NCBI RefSeq assembly: GCF_004337985.1
Contig: NW_021940926.1
Coordinates: 1 to 64,000 of the forward strand
Direction: 5' to 3'
Length of the DNA stretch: 64,000 bases
Origin: Pyricularia pennisetigena
Taxonomy: Eukaryota; Ascomycota; Sordariomycetes; Magnaporthales; Pyriculariaceae
The translations under genes and the position numbers were made by a program. Numbering within the stretch: position 1 is the stretch's first letter; every line of letters begins with the position of its first letter. This document shows positions 11,771-22,926 of the stretch, in pieces. The notes beneath the pieces were generated by a model. That model did no database searches, was not told the origin of the DNA, and saw only the letters and a program-made list of their open reading frames with translations.

Positions 11771-13007
11771 CTGAACCCCAATACAAATCGGCATAACACT
11801 CGTCTTCGTCATTGGTTATATCATCCTCCCATCCACCATGGCTGGGCTCTGTGATTGGCCACTTGTTCAGTGCCAAGCGCTGCATGCTGCGTGTCTTTGT
11901 AGCCAAAGTTTAAGCGAAGATACTGTGACTGAATGCAGGCCGCACAATGACCAATTACGGCTGCAGAAAGGGCGTTGTTGAACCCCTTTGCCGCTTGAGT
12001 AGAGGAGCCTGGTTTCCCCCGCCTAATCATTGCAGATCGGCTAGGCCCCGTAACGTGCCAGGGGCTTACGAGCGCGGATAAGTGTTGGGTGCATTCTCCC
12101 CAAGCTGCTACAGGTACTTGGGCCCCAAATCAATCGGTTTTCTCCACTAACCCCAAGGAACTTAGCGTTAATGTACTGGTCAGTCAAAAAGCGGGTCAAA
12201 TCAATAGTAACGAAAAAAAAGTTCAAGCGGGACAAAACTGACCAGTACTTTTAAATGAAGTAACTCCGTCGTGAGTTTGCAATCAATCACCGTTCGATTT
12301 CAGTCCCACGAAAAATAGCTGCCACGCCAGTTCCAGGCTCCAGAGGAACAAAATTAGGACATCCATTTTTGGCATCATTTGCCGCCACTATGATTGATGA
12401 ACTGGATGTAGACGACATCCTTGATAATGTGGACCTTTTAGCTCCTCATCAAACTACGGAAATACAAAAATTCCTTAAAGCACCTGATCTTGAGTCGTTC
12501 AAGAAAATCCGGAACGATTTACTTCGGACGCAAGATGCCCTCGATAACAAATTCATCTGCTGGAATGCGGCATTTCTCAAGGCACTTACTGAGGATCAGA
12601 GAAATGCAAATCCATCGAAAGAATTCGACGAGAGAGTTGCAGAGAAGAAGAATCGTCAAAATGAACTGCAGAAAAGCATTATCACCGTCAGTAAGCAGTG
12701 GGGTAAGGAAATCGTCAAGCACTACCACTGGATTTCAGAAGGAGAACATTACTGCAACAAACTTCGTACGATAGCAGTGAGGATCCCAAAGTGGTCAGAG
12801 GCTGTGGAAATTCTCAATCAATCACTTGTCGAAAGGGTTGCCGGTCATGCGAGGGACAAGCGAATAAAGAATGTGGAAGGTGCCAATTCGATTCGACTCT
12901 GGGATTTGAAGCGTATCACTCAGACAATTCGTGGGACAAACGTGCCACCTACCAGGTAAGGCCCAGCGGCAACAACGATATCGTCAACCAGCCGACAACT
13001 AACCTAC
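11771..13007 (+). repeat. Direct duplication 2, left copy (ends at gap)
   Basis: These 1237 bases recur at 13445-14681 with a handful of substitutions and two compensating 1-nt indels. The left copy stops exactly where the N run begins, and the right copy starts exactly where it ends. As at 5070, this is the signature of unmerged overlapping contig ends. Confidence 0.9.
12390..13007 (+). CDS. Hypothetical two-exon protein (3' exon lost in gap)
   Basis: Exon 1 runs from ATG 12390 to a GTAAGG donor at 12956, giving 188 codons plus 2 nt. The product starts MIDELDVDDILDNVDLL and is acidic at the N-terminus, then largely charged and helical, with several Lys/Glu-rich stretches that could form coiled coils. 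There is no signal peptide or membrane segment. The intact intron with ACTAAC branch and short last exon are visible only in the right copy. I do not recognise the family. Confidence 0.55.
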
Positions 13008-13444
13008 NNNNNNNNNNNNNNNNNNNNNNNNNNNNNNNNNNNNNNNNNNNNNNNNNNNNNNNNNNNNNNNNNNNNNNNNNNNNNNNNNNNNNNNNNNNNN
13101 NNNNNNNNNNNNNNNNNNNNNNNNNNNNNNNNNNNNNNNNNNNNNNNNNNNNNNNNNNNNNNNNNNNNNNNNNNNNNNNNNNNNNNNNNNNNNNNNNNNN
13201 NNNNNNNNNNNNNNNNNNNNNNNNNNNNNNNNNNNNNNNNNNNNNNNNNNNNNNNNNNNNNNNNNNNNNNNNNNNNNNNNNNNNNNNNNNNNNNNNNNNN
13301 NNNNNNNNNNNNNNNNNNNNNNNNNNNNNNNNNNNNNNNNNNNNNNNNNNNNNNNNNNNNNNNNNNNNNNNNNNNNNNNNNNNNNNNNNNNNNNNNNNNN
13401 NNNNNNNNNNNNNNNNNNNNNNNNNNNNNNNNNNNNNNNNNNNN
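13008..13444. other. Assembly gap (437 Ns)
   Basis: A run of Ns flanked by the end and the start of the same 1.24-kb sequence. If the flanks are one locus, the gap contains no missing DNA. Confidence 0.95.
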
Positions 13445-14681
13445 CTGAACCCCAATACAAATCGGCATAACACTCGTCTTCGTCATTGGTTATATCATCC
13501 TCCCATCCACCATGGCTGGGCTCTGTGATTGGCCACTTGTTCAGTGCCAAGCGCTGCATGCTGCGTGTCTTTGTAGCCAAAGTTTAAGCGAAGATACTGT
13601 GACTGAATGCAGGCCGCACAATGACCAATTACGGCTGCAGAAAGGGCGTTGTTGAACCCCTTTGCCGCTTGAGTAGAGGAGCCTGGTTTCCCCCGCCTAT
13701 CATTGCAGATCGGCTAGGCCCCGTAACGTGCCAGGGGCTTACGAGCGCGGATAAGTGTTGGGTGCATTCTCCCCAAGCTGCTACAGGTACTTGGGCCCCC
13801 AAATCAATCGGTTTTCTCCACTAACCCCAAGGAACTTAGCGTTAATGTACTGGTCAGTCAAAAAGCGGGTCAAATCAATAGTAACGAAAAAAAAGTTCAA
13901 GCGGGACAAAACTGACCAGTACTTTTAAATGAAGTAACTCCGTCGTGAGTTTGCAATCAATCACCGTTCGATTTCAGTCCCACGAAAAATAGCTGCCACG
14001 CCAGTTCCAGGCTCCAGAGGAACAAAATTAGGACATCCATTTTTGGCATCATTTGCCGCCACTATGATTGATGAACTGGATGTAGACGACATCCTTGATA
14101 ATGTGGACCTTTTAGCTCCTCATCAAACTACGGAAATACAAAAATTCCTTAAAGCACCTGATCTTGAGTAGTTCAAGAAAATCCGGAACGATTTACTTCG
14201 GACGCAAGATGCCCTCGATAACAAATTCATCTGCTGGAATGCGGCATTTCTCAAGGCACTTACTGAGGATCAGAGAAATGCAAATCCATCGAAAGAATTC
14301 GACGAGAGAGTTGCAGAGAAGAAGAATCGTCAAAATGAACTGCAGAAAAGCATTATCACCGTCAGTAAGCAGTGGGGTAAGGAAATCGTCAAGCACTACC
14401 ACTGGATTTCAGAAGGAGAACATTACTGCAACAAACTTCGTACGATAGCAGTGAGGATCCCAAAGTGGTCAGAGGCTGTGGAAATTCTCAATCAATCACT
14501 TGTCGAAAGGGTTGCCGGTCATGCGAGGGACAAGCGAATAAAGAATGTGGAAGGTGCCAATTCGATTCGACTCTGGGATTTGAAGCGTATCACTCAGACA
14601 ATTCGTGGGACAAACGTGCCACCTACCAGGTAAGGCCCAGCGGCAATAACGATATCGTCAACCAGCCGACAACTAACCTAC
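13445..14681 (+). repeat. Direct duplication 2, right copy (starts at gap)
   Basis: Counterpart of 11771-13007. It differs at the TCG-to-TAG change at 14169-14171 and a few other bases, and continues into unique sequence that completes the intron of the hypothetical gene. Confidence 0.9.
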
Positions 14682-14707
14682 CTGCTATAAGTCAAACTCC
14701 GGAGTAG
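14064..14707 (+). pseudogene. Second copy of the hypothetical two-exon gene, with nonsense codon
   Basis: Exon 1 is 14064-14629. Intron 14630-14691 has a GTAAGG donor and ACTAAC branch, and exon 2 (14692-14707) ends the protein SQTPE after about 194 codons. Codon 36 is TAG here but TCG (Ser) in the copy at 12390. A C-to-A change is not the RIP type. If both copies are one locus, this is an allelic or sequencing difference rather than a second gene. Confidence 0.55.
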
Positions 14708-15245
14708 AACAGCAACGTATGGCTAAAATAGGATCTCGCCGCCCGTAGTGAATTCCCTGTTTTGGATTGTATCTAGGTGCTAAAGTGTTTTGCAACTCGA
14801 GGGGATACTCGTCGAATCTTTCAACGGCTCCCATCCAATTGGTTGTATTTGGGTGCCAACGTTCAAACTGGGTCGTGTCGTCGTATATCTCTCTAAACCC
14901 CTTAATTTGCGGTTTTCCCAAATGACCATCCCGGCAGCTGATCAAGTCACACAATGGTCATAAAGCCCCAGATAATAGGTGTACATACAATTGCAACCAT
15001 CTTCTGCAATCATCTTACAATATTCGGTGCGGTGCGTTGCTTCTGGCGGGTTTAAGGAGGGTGGGTCATTTCGGTAGGGCAGGCCCCCTAGGCGGTTGTA
15101 ACCAAACTTGCAAGTCCAGTCGTGCATGCGAACGGTGAAACTAAATGCAGTGTTGATTTTGTCGCTCCATGGAATGAATGTGCTTACGAGCCATCGATCC
15201 ATGTCTTCATCAATATTATTCCCGGCTGACGATAATTTGACGAAT
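14685..15245 (-). pseudogene. Hypothetical protein fragment with several Cys, frameshifted
   Basis: A minus-strand exon starts after a TTTCCAG acceptor at 15246 and reads through DRWLVSTFIPWSDKINTAF and a segment with EYCKMIAEDGCNC. It then meets a (TG)n run near 14951, where two extra bases shift the frame. The next frame continues as DLISCRDGHLGKP and ends at 14685. The two parts read as one domain, so this is probably a coding exon with a 2-nt insertion or error. The first exon was not found. Its end overlaps the convergent gene's last exon. The aromatic and Cys content suggests a secreted or extracellular protein, but I name no family. Confidence 0.45.
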
Positions 15246-16504
15246 CTGGAAATTTATTTTATTGTAATGCAAATCCGCATAACATTTACCAATACCCTTG
15301 CAATCTAAATCTAATCGCCGTAGATGAGGCAATCAAGGCTTAGCATGGGGAATATGCAGTGTACTGGCAAGTGACCGGATACAGCTCGTAAACTCTTCGG
15401 CAGGCGATTGGAATTAAAGAGGAAAGGATGAGCATCTGGTGTCAAGGGTCCTTGCGGAATCCCATCCAAGTGCCAGACAGATTCTACCCTCCCACACACC
15501 CTGCAAACATGCTATCCAATCATCACAGGTACAAGCATGCGTTCGCTGAATTCCGGATAGCGGACCGTCTCCCTAGTGGGCAACAGCGATTTGACCAGGG
15601 TATCCTGCAGTCGCGAACCATGGCCACAATTGAGGCAGCCGTCAGCGCCAGGCATACGCTCGATGCGACAAAACACCGGGGTTGCCGTCCATATTAGAGG
15701 GCTGAATGATTAATTTTAGGGCGCCGAGGAATGTTTTCGACAGTGGCTTCGTAATTTCGTGTCCCTTGATCGCGGTTTTCTTTTTTTTTAAACACGGTTT
15801 GCTGCATACGGCGAATATTTGCCGGTACATGCGTCAAATCACAGGCCTAGACTAACAGCCACGACTATCCAGGGTCTTGCGACCGGCTGCGGCTCCGGTG
15901 CGGATGGACAGGTAACCAGTCTTGACCTCTTTTGGGGATCTATAACAGGGATTTGGATGCCTCCTGCATTATCGAAGAAGGTTCGCATCAGCTTGCATCA
16001 GAAGAAGGGAAGGACGAACTTACCAAATTGTCGTTGGACAGAAACATCAACGAAAACATGGGTGGATGACTCATAGGACAGGAGCTGAGCCATCGGATGC
16101 GTATCCAGTGTGTCGAAAAAGGCCCATTGTGGCTTTCTTTCAGGCAAGGCCTGCTGGAAATGCTTGCTTGACAGGCGATCGGTATGTAAATACAGCTACG
16201 ATAATGTCCCTGCAAAATTTATAACAGCCAATAAGTGGACTTCATATTGGATGGTGGAAGGAAGAACTCATAATCGGGACGGTTATTTAAGTCTTTGCGG
16301 CAGCTTAGTAAAGCAGAACGGTAGCTTTTAGGAGGACTCAACTAGTTTTGAAGCCGGAACCATTGGATCGCTACCCAGCCTTTCCCGCTGGCTTTTCTTT
16401 CTTGCACACTACACAAAGCCTTGTCCTTTTTGACACTTTGCCACTACCTCTCCAGCCTTCTGTCATTCTACCTCCTTACGAAAACAGCTCGGCGTCAGGA
16501 ATTA
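15246..16504. other. Upstream exons unresolved; decayed repeat
   Basis: This stretch may hold the missing 5' exon of the minus-strand gene ending at 14685. From about 15890 to 16140 it carries a decayed repeat also seen near 17750-18000 and 18700-18790. The stretch before 16505 is a probable 5' leader. Confidence 0.35.
15890..16140 (+). repeat. Decayed dispersed repeat C, copy 1
   Basis: It shares blocks such as GATGCCTCCT, ATGACTCATA and GAGCCATCGGATG, in the same order and spacing, with 17750-18000. A shorter copy at 18700-18790 keeps the last block. Differences are mostly transitions. No coding potential. Confidence 0.5.
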
Positions 16505-17085
16505 ATGCCAAATCCAGCCAACATGTGCTCGCTTGGGGGCACTCGCAAAACCACATCTCGGCCAATCGCGAGGCGGCGGGCGCACTTAAAGTCAAAGCAC
16601 GGATGTGCCGCTTGTAAAAAGAGACGGATAAAGGTATGGTTTTTATCAAGGTCAACATCGACCCTCCTCTATGTTATTTGAGTGCTTCTGCCTCTGTGCC
16701 AAACATAATACTTCTATCCCTGGTAAGAAAACCATTGCTTACTTGTGTCTTTTTACTCCAGTGCGATGAGGCAAGGCCAATGTGTTCCTACTGCGTGAAA
16801 CGCAACTATGTTTGCGAATTCAGCACAAAAGTGGACGCGACATCGGTCAACATTGACAATTACCAATCCTCAGCTACTTCCGAAGTTCGATCATTATCTG
16901 GGATCCAAGAATGCTTTAGTTCAGCAATCGTCCAGCAGGAGCAGCAGCAGCAAATACCTATTTCCAGTCACTATTTCCCCGGTGCCCCCGAAGAAATTCA
17001 GAATCTTGAGCTTAAAAGTATGTCGCCTTACGGTCTTTCCCAAACTGTTAGACAAAACCTTACAGTATGTGACCTAATAAAATAG
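16505..17085 (+). CDS. Zn2Cys6 transcription factor, short
   Basis: Exon 1 (16505-16633) and exon 2 (16762-17085) are joined by a phase-0 intron with GTATGG donor and CTCCAG acceptor placed inside the zinc cluster. The junction gives C-AA-C-KKRRIK-C-DEARPM-C-SY-C-VKRNYV-C, a complete binuclear cluster preceded by a basic region. A Gln-rich stretch and the phrase IQNLELKSMS follow, then a stop at about 150 aa. UPC2-like regulators continue for several hundred residues after this point, so the gene is probably truncated. An ATG at 16526 is an alternative start. A nuclear DNA-binding role is expected, but activity as a regulator is doubtful without the C-terminal domain. Confidence 0.7.
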
Positions 17086-17090
17086 GAAAG

Positions 17091-17579
17091 CGCGAAATTC
17101 CCGATCCGCCAGCCAATCAAAGAAGCAAAAAGCGTCGCGCAGAAACCTATAAAGGTCAGGAGTCTCCTTTGCAGACTTCACTTGCACAAAAGTACATCAA
17201 TGAGACGCCAACAAGCACGCAGAATTCGAGACCAAAGCAATTATTTGACGATGCGGCAGGCAACAAGCTGGAGGTTATCATTGAAAAACTCACGCAAATG
17301 TCCAACGAACAAAAGGAAATGCAGACCCAGATCTCCAGAATATCGGCCTGGGAGGATTTAAGAGATAAAATAAGCGGTTAGGTTCGGGCTGAGATGACGA
17401 ATGTGGTTTTAGCAACCAGATCGATCAGGAGGAAGGTGATCCTTGAGTTAGCGCAAGAGTTGAGAAAACTGCCAAGGAGCCCACAGGACGTCGAAGGGCA
17501 GCTAGTCAAGCTCTGAGGGAAGTTCGAGGCTAACGAGTCTGAGATTCAAGTGCCCAGAACACTAACAAGTCCAGGGTAC
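17091..17579 (+). pseudogene. Coiled-coil ORF relic with RIP-type stops
   Basis: One frame reads across 17091-17579 with a Lys/Arg-rich start (NQRSKKRRAETYKG), a helical Glu/Gln/Lys-rich stretch, and the segment ELAQELRKLPRSPQDVEGQ. It is interrupted by TAG at about 17379 and TGA at about 17514. Both would be sense codons (CAG, CGA) before a C-to-T change. No family is recognised; a retroelement gag-like or transposon-derived protein is possible. Confidence 0.4.
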
Positions 17580-19422
17580 TAATAAACCACGTTAAGCTTA
17601 CTTTCCAAGGTTGAGCACTCTAAATTAAGCTGGTTGCTTTCCTTACTGGTGTGCCCCTCACTCTGATTGTTGCAACCGTTGGTTTTAATAATGCATCCAG
17701 GCTCATGTCAGAAGGCTTTAAGCCGCATCAGAACAACGAATTTGCTTGTCGCCGGTTGGGTAGATTCCCGCCTTGCTTGCATGGGTCTCTTCATGCCTAT
17801 TAGGGTTTCTGCCTGGCTTGCGACTGCGATGCCTCCTACAATACCGAAAAAAGGTTGCACTGTATAAAAAAAATAATAATAATAAAAACATCCAGCTTCA
17901 TCATATTGTCCTAGTCGGACGAGGTCATGGGTTGATGACTCATAAGATAGGAGCGGAGCCATCGGATGCACATTCCTTGCAGCAAAAGGTTTCCACCCTG
18001 GCTTTAATTTGACCGTTCGCATGCACGTAGTTCAGGACCCCCAGTGCGACAGGGGTTCTTTTTTACAACAACACCAACAACTCAGAGGGCCTGCCAATCT
18101 AAAAATGAAATGCCAACCTGCATCCATCCGCCATCCGGCACTTCCGACAAAGTCTTCCAGTGACAGGTCTGGTTTTCGCAGATACCTACGCCAGAGACAA
18201 AGTGGCAAAATGATGCGGATGGTTTTTTATTATTTATTTTTATTTTATTTTTATACAACGGCATCCTCCGAGGATATTGGAATGCTGTTTCGTCGTGTGG
18301 TCGAACTCCAGGTGCTTACACTGGTTCTACCATGGAGAATTGGCGATCGCTGGGAGGTAGGGCTATCTTTTTGGCCACCCTTGTCACATTTCCTGCGTTC
18401 CACCAATCGACGTCCAAGATTTACGCAACGAGATACAGACAGACATTAATTTTAAAGTAAAGCACCTGTCCAAAAATAACGCAACGGAAGCGGGGTCACC
18501 CACCACCTTTTTTTATCACCACCTAACTTTGGTGTAAGGCCACAAACAGAATTGAAGACCTACGAATAAAATAAATACATGGAAATGAACTTCCTCATGG
18601 AGGAGGTAGAGATGGAAAGCTCCGTGGCTTGAGTCATGGTTTGTTATATTCCTGGGGAATATACGAAACAAAAAAACGAGCTTGGTCATTCAACCATCTA
18701 GACACCATTGGCTCATACGACATGAGCGGAGCCATCGGATGAACATTCCGGGCCGGGCAGCAAAAAATCCATTTTGGCGGTTTGCCAAGTGTTGTTCAGA
18801 TGCTGCCCCCAGCAAGGATGTTTCCCAGAGGGTTGTCAAACATGTGGTCTTTAGCTCAATTTTGGCCGACTCGGTTTGTGTTGGCGTAGCTTCAGGGCCA
18901 ATTGGAATTGATGCCGTTATATGGGAGTATGTTGGCAAATAGAAACGTTCCCGGTAGCATTTGGGAAGTTGATCGCGCTTGCAGGATAGGTAGTATTCCT
19001 GTGACCGGCAGGCAACGAAATGTAGCCAAGCTGTGCTTTTCGCTTAAGCTAGGCCAACGTTATTTTGAAAATCCTACTAAGCCAGTGTTAGCCCTTTTAA
19101 GGAAGGATGGAAAAAGATGGGCAAGCCTTCGTGCCCGACCTGTTGATCAAGACATTACATTGTATGATAATCCCTGTCAATGAATGCTAACCTGGGTAGT
19201 TGATGACTTGGTCATTTATCGCAAAATGAATTAATTATGTAGGAGGCCTCTCACACAGCAGTAACGACGCCGTTATGTGGCAAGGCTCCCCAAATTGGTA
19301 GGCATTTACAGCATTTCCGGGGTGCCCCCAAGACCATTTGCATCTCAGTCTCAAAAAAAGACTCGAATACAGAACCAGATAGATTGGGTGCGGTTCAAGG
19401 CGAAAGATAGTAATGACCTCAG
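17580..19422. other. Repeat C copies and unassigned DNA
   Basis: It contains decayed copies of repeat C at about 17750-18000 and 18700-18790, and AT-rich low-complexity stretches near 17868-17890 and 18225-18255. No supported gene; part of the 5' end of the next gene may lie near 19250-19422. Confidence 0.35.
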
Positions 19423-20052
19423 GTGAACCATGGGGGTTTCACAACAGCAAGAATTGAGTCCAAATGGCTTCCAATCACACGCATCTCGCCAGGACCTTCA
19501 GTTTCAGCGTCAGAATCCGGGTCGATCAGGTGTTCTGGCAATACTGTCGGGGGAAAGATGGTAGATTTTGCCCTGACTTTGGATACTGCTTCTACTCCTC
19601 TGGCAGTAATTAAAGAGCATATCTATGCCTGCGACTTTCCAGCAGATTTATCTGTTAACCAAACCACATGTAACCCGCTAACTCTGCGGCCTATTGGTGT
19701 AAGCGTCGAGACCAAGGCTTCTGCTGCGGGAGCCGAACAAGGCCGCATTCAGCTTGCTTTATGGACCATTGCATGGTACAAGAGAGTCCAGGCATGGGTG
19801 GATAGCTGCGCCGATGATATTTGTCTTCCTGACGCCATGCCAGTTATCTTGGTTACTGAGCATGCATGGAACTTGGCGTTCGTCTGCAATAGGGGTGGCG
19901 AGGCATTTGAGCTGGTATATGAAATCTCGATTGGGAGCACTTCGAATCTGCGTGATTTATACAAACTTCTGGCTGTAATGCGCATTTTGGGTCACTGGAT
20001 AGATACAGATCTCAGACAATGGTTTGAGCGGTTGTTCCGAGTATGTAAATAG
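19423..20052 (+). CDS. Fungal PD-(D/E)XK nuclease-like protein, 5' end unresolved
   Basis: The open frame of 209 codons begins with GTG, so a true start or an upstream exon must precede it. It reads TTARIESKWLPITRI, then GKMVDFALTLD, SVNQTTCNPLTLRPIGVSVE plus TK, and later IGSTSNLRDLYKLLAVM. The spaced D (MVDF) and E-x-K (VETK) with the SVN and GST segments match the fungal PD-(D/E)XK nuclease-like family that is expanded in Sordariomycetes. Members are usually about 250-400 aa with a disordered N-terminus, so the visible part is the nuclease-fold core. Biological role and activity are unknown. Confidence 0.65.
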   Translation: MNHGGFTTARIESKWLPITRISPGPSVSASESGSIRCSGNTVGGKMVDFALTLDTASTPLAVIKEHIYACDFPADLSVNQTTCNPLTLRPIGVSVETKASAAGAEQGRIQLALWTIAWYKRVQAWVDSCADDICLPDAMPVILVTEHAWNLAFVCNRGGEAFELVYEISIGSTSNLRDLYKLLAVMRILGHWIDTDLRQWFERLFRVCK

Positions 20053-21131
20053 GCGCGCAGGTCTGTCCAGACGGTGGCTCCAAAAAGTTTAAAATTGCAC
20101 CCGCAGCCAACACCAAGCTCGTTCCTTGATCGACCTGTTATACATCCCAATTACTTTGGAACAAGAAACGCTTTATAAACTGAGACGCGGACGCTCACGA
20201 GGCAAATTTCTGCCTCGCCCACCACTTTTCCTGCCGATGGGTTCAGGTTGCATGGGCCTCATTGCCTGTCCGGATTTGTTTCTGCCTGGCTTGTGAATGC
20301 AGTCTTTCCTGCGTTAGCAAAGGTTTAACTAGTTTGAATTAAAAGAAGATAACCGTACTTATCCGTCAAATTGTTTTCTGTTGGAAAGATCGTCAGCGCC
20401 AATGTAAGTGCATGATTTGGAAGGCAGGGGTGTCTACAATCAGATCTGTTGGTTATGTGGGCGTACCGCTTTTCACAATAACAAATATCCTTCCAGCAAG
20501 TAAGTGGCGATTGGCGGATGATCTTTGGCTCTTTCGGACCCTAATGCCACGATTGAAATGGGCGTCGACAGCTAGCGGAATATTACATCAATTACCGGCC
20601 TCGTTGGCTTGGGTTAACTTTTGCGATAAGTTATACCAGAGAAGCGTCACTGCAATCAAGGTTACATTCCGTTCTGATCCGCAACAGATTCGCAGGCTTG
20701 CCTTGTTTTCACAGAGCTCGCCCTGCACATTAAATTTTCCGATTTATCGGAGCCGCCAGAAATCGTTTGCAAGCCCCAGAATTCCGGAGCTAACTTATGT
20801 TAGACATATTATCTAGCAGTGGAGACAGAAGACTACAAATTGTTACTAACGGTAGACCCATGACATCGGCCCACTACATTCATTCCTTCCGCCTCCACCT
20901 TTCGCATTCCCTCGACCATTAACCCGTGCTAGCACTTAGAGAATTTGCAACGAGTACCCTCGCTAGTACGGAGTGACACCTTGAAGGGCACATGGGATCA
21001 CCCTTATCACCTAACCCTTACTCTATATCAAAGCTAAACCTTATCTTTGTCGATAAACGGCCAGTTTCCTTCTCTCATACCACATCAAATTCCGACGTAT
21101 TTGCAACTTCGCGATCGACGCGACGCGCAAA
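20053..21131. other. No gene supported
   Basis: A 134-codon plus-strand frame (20412-20816) has no recognisable domain. Sequence near 20250-20320 resembles part of repeat C. Confidence 0.3.
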
Positions 21132-21215
21132 ATGCGCCGCAAAAAACCCCGCGTCGCTAATGTCCGCGCAAGGCTTCCGCTCAAGCAAAATTAGCCGTCC
21201 AACAGGTAAGTGCAC
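21132..21215 (+). pseudogene. Broken copy of a small gene's first exon
   Basis: The frame from ATG 21132 reads MRRKKPRVANVRARLPL, then a TAG where the inverted copy at 22147 has TGG (Trp), then a PSN segment before a GTAAGT donor. A G-to-A change explains the stop. The second exon was not found downstream, so this is a partial inverted duplicate. Confidence 0.45.
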
Positions 21216-21637
21216 AAATCGACCTTGCATGGCTCAAAACTCAAGTTCAAGAGGCCGTGTGAGACTGGAAGAAATGTAATAAATCGCATAATTCACGCAC
21301 GCAGGGAAGGTGATACTAACGTCATTAATCCATTGTTGTCGCGGCCGTCCAATCGCCCCCCTCTTCGAGCAGAAACTTCACCACTTCGACGTGTCCTTAG
21401 CTTGATGCAGCGTTAACGACGTCCATTCAATATAGGGATCAGGCGACCGGACAAAAGCCCAAGTTGGATTTTCTCCTCAGACACTCCTGGATGGATCCGC
21501 AAAAACAACGACGGACCAAATCGCCATCCAACCAACCAAAGATTACTACACCAAAAAAATGGAAGCATCAAAGTTTCGAACCTGAAACATCAAAATTCAA
21601 TTAAGATCAGCAGACCAACTTTGTAGTAGTTACCTAA

Positions 21638-22147
21638 TTAAACATATGGTCTACTACTAGTGTGGTTAATATCACCATCCTTTCGTGCCTCAATTGTGAC
21701 AGGTCTATCTCCGGCTGGCGGCACGACACTGCTTTCAATCTCAGGTAACTTCTTGTTCTCAAACACAGCTGCAGAGCTTCCGTGCGCAACGTTGGTCGTC
21801 TTGTCGGTCGTAGCAACGAACATAGCCTTGGGATCTAAAGGTTCCAAATGACTAAGTGCAACGTGGCGATCCTCACTCATCGATATGGGACACGCAATCT
21901 GGGATTTGGCATCGGAAGCAGCGCGACGGTCGCATATTCTCTTGGTCGGGGAGTGGTCAACGGTCGCGAACGGCAAGGTGTAGTCGAGGAATGATTCCAA
22001 CAAGATCTGTCTTAGGAATTAAAGCAAGTCATTGAAGAATTCGAGCCAAGGAGAAATTGATTTATGCATTTACCGGTTGGGTGGCCATTTCCGCTCAAGC
22101 GGACGCCTGGCGCGGACGTTGACTACGCGTAGCTTTTTGCGGCGCAT
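21638..22147 (-). CDS. Hypothetical two-exon protein with Arg-rich N-terminus
   Basis: Exon 1 (22147-22074) encodes MRRKKLRVVNVRARRPLERK and ends WPPN before a GTAAAT donor. Exon 2 (22010-21638) starts after CCTAAG and restores the frame (CG|A). The product is about 148 aa, strongly basic at the start and hydrophilic later, with no membrane segment. The first exon also occurs inverted at 21132 with a nonsense change, which supports it as a genuine exon. I do not recognise the family. Basic N-terminus could be nuclear or RNA-binding, but that is inference only. Confidence 0.4.
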
Positions 22148-22602
22148 GTCGACTTGTTAATGGGGAGTCGCAAGGGTACCAAAATCCGATATGGAAAGGG
22201 AAGAACAGATATAGGAAAAAAGTACTTATCGATAAGGATAAAAAAAATCTAAAGGCTTGCATTAGGCCAACAAAAGTTTTCCCACAAGAGAAGAGGGGCT
22301 TTTGGAGGTGGCAAATCAACAGGATAAGAAGCTAGTTTTAGTGCCTCGGATCTCACACGACCATGTTTGCTACGTAGGCACACTCGCATGAGGCAAATCA
22401 TGTCTGGGATAGGCTGTTCTAACGGTACAACAACCCTGTCGTGCAGCAATTGGCAAGGCACACAACCCGGACTTCTTTAACTGTATTTCATGCATTACTG
22501 CTCATGATCGCATGGGGAAGTCGGGACCCCCTAGTAGTGTCTACCCCTTGAAAATCACTATCGCAGACGTGACGCCGAATAACAATCCGTGATATTGACC
22601 AT
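22148..22602. other. No gene supported
   Basis: A minus-strand frame at 22249-22461 lacks a recognisable domain. The region is otherwise AT-rich. Confidence 0.3.
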
Positions 22603-22926
22603 CTAACTAACGGCAACAATACAGTCAACTATTTCGCTGGAATCGTCAAATTCAGATGATTCTTCACGATCGACTTCAATTGCACCAGCCTCATTTTGGG
22701 CCCGCTCCCTAAGCCCGACGAACGTAGTATTCGGGTCCGGTTCGACCCTCTGTTTTTTCCGGGGTGCTACCGCCTCCAATCGCGATTCCAATTGTTCAAC
22801 TTTCCGTTCTGCGCTAGCAAGATGTAAATCCTTGGAATCCCAGCCTTTCCGGATCTTTGAAAACAACAAACTTTGCGTAACTATGGGAAAGACCTCTCCG
22901 TTCCTTCCAAGCTTTTGTCTCTCCAA
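22603..22926 (-). pseudogene. C-terminal relic of a pogo-like DDE transposase
   Basis: The frame contains FSKIRKGWDSKDLHLASAER, a helical Leu/Glu segment, APRKKQRVEPDPNTTFVGL, and an acidic tail. A helix, then P-[RK]KK-x-x-V-x-x-DPN-x-x-F, is the usual C-terminus of fungal Tc1/pogo (CENP-B-like DDE) transposases. The catalytic DDE core and N-terminal helix-turn-helix were not found nearby. It is therefore a tail fragment, identified from memory of the family rather than by search. Confidence 0.45.

Noticed and set aside
14685..15245. Naming the Cys-containing fragment as a secreted toxin-like protein
   Set aside because: Aromatic and Cys content alone does not identify a family; left as hypothetical.
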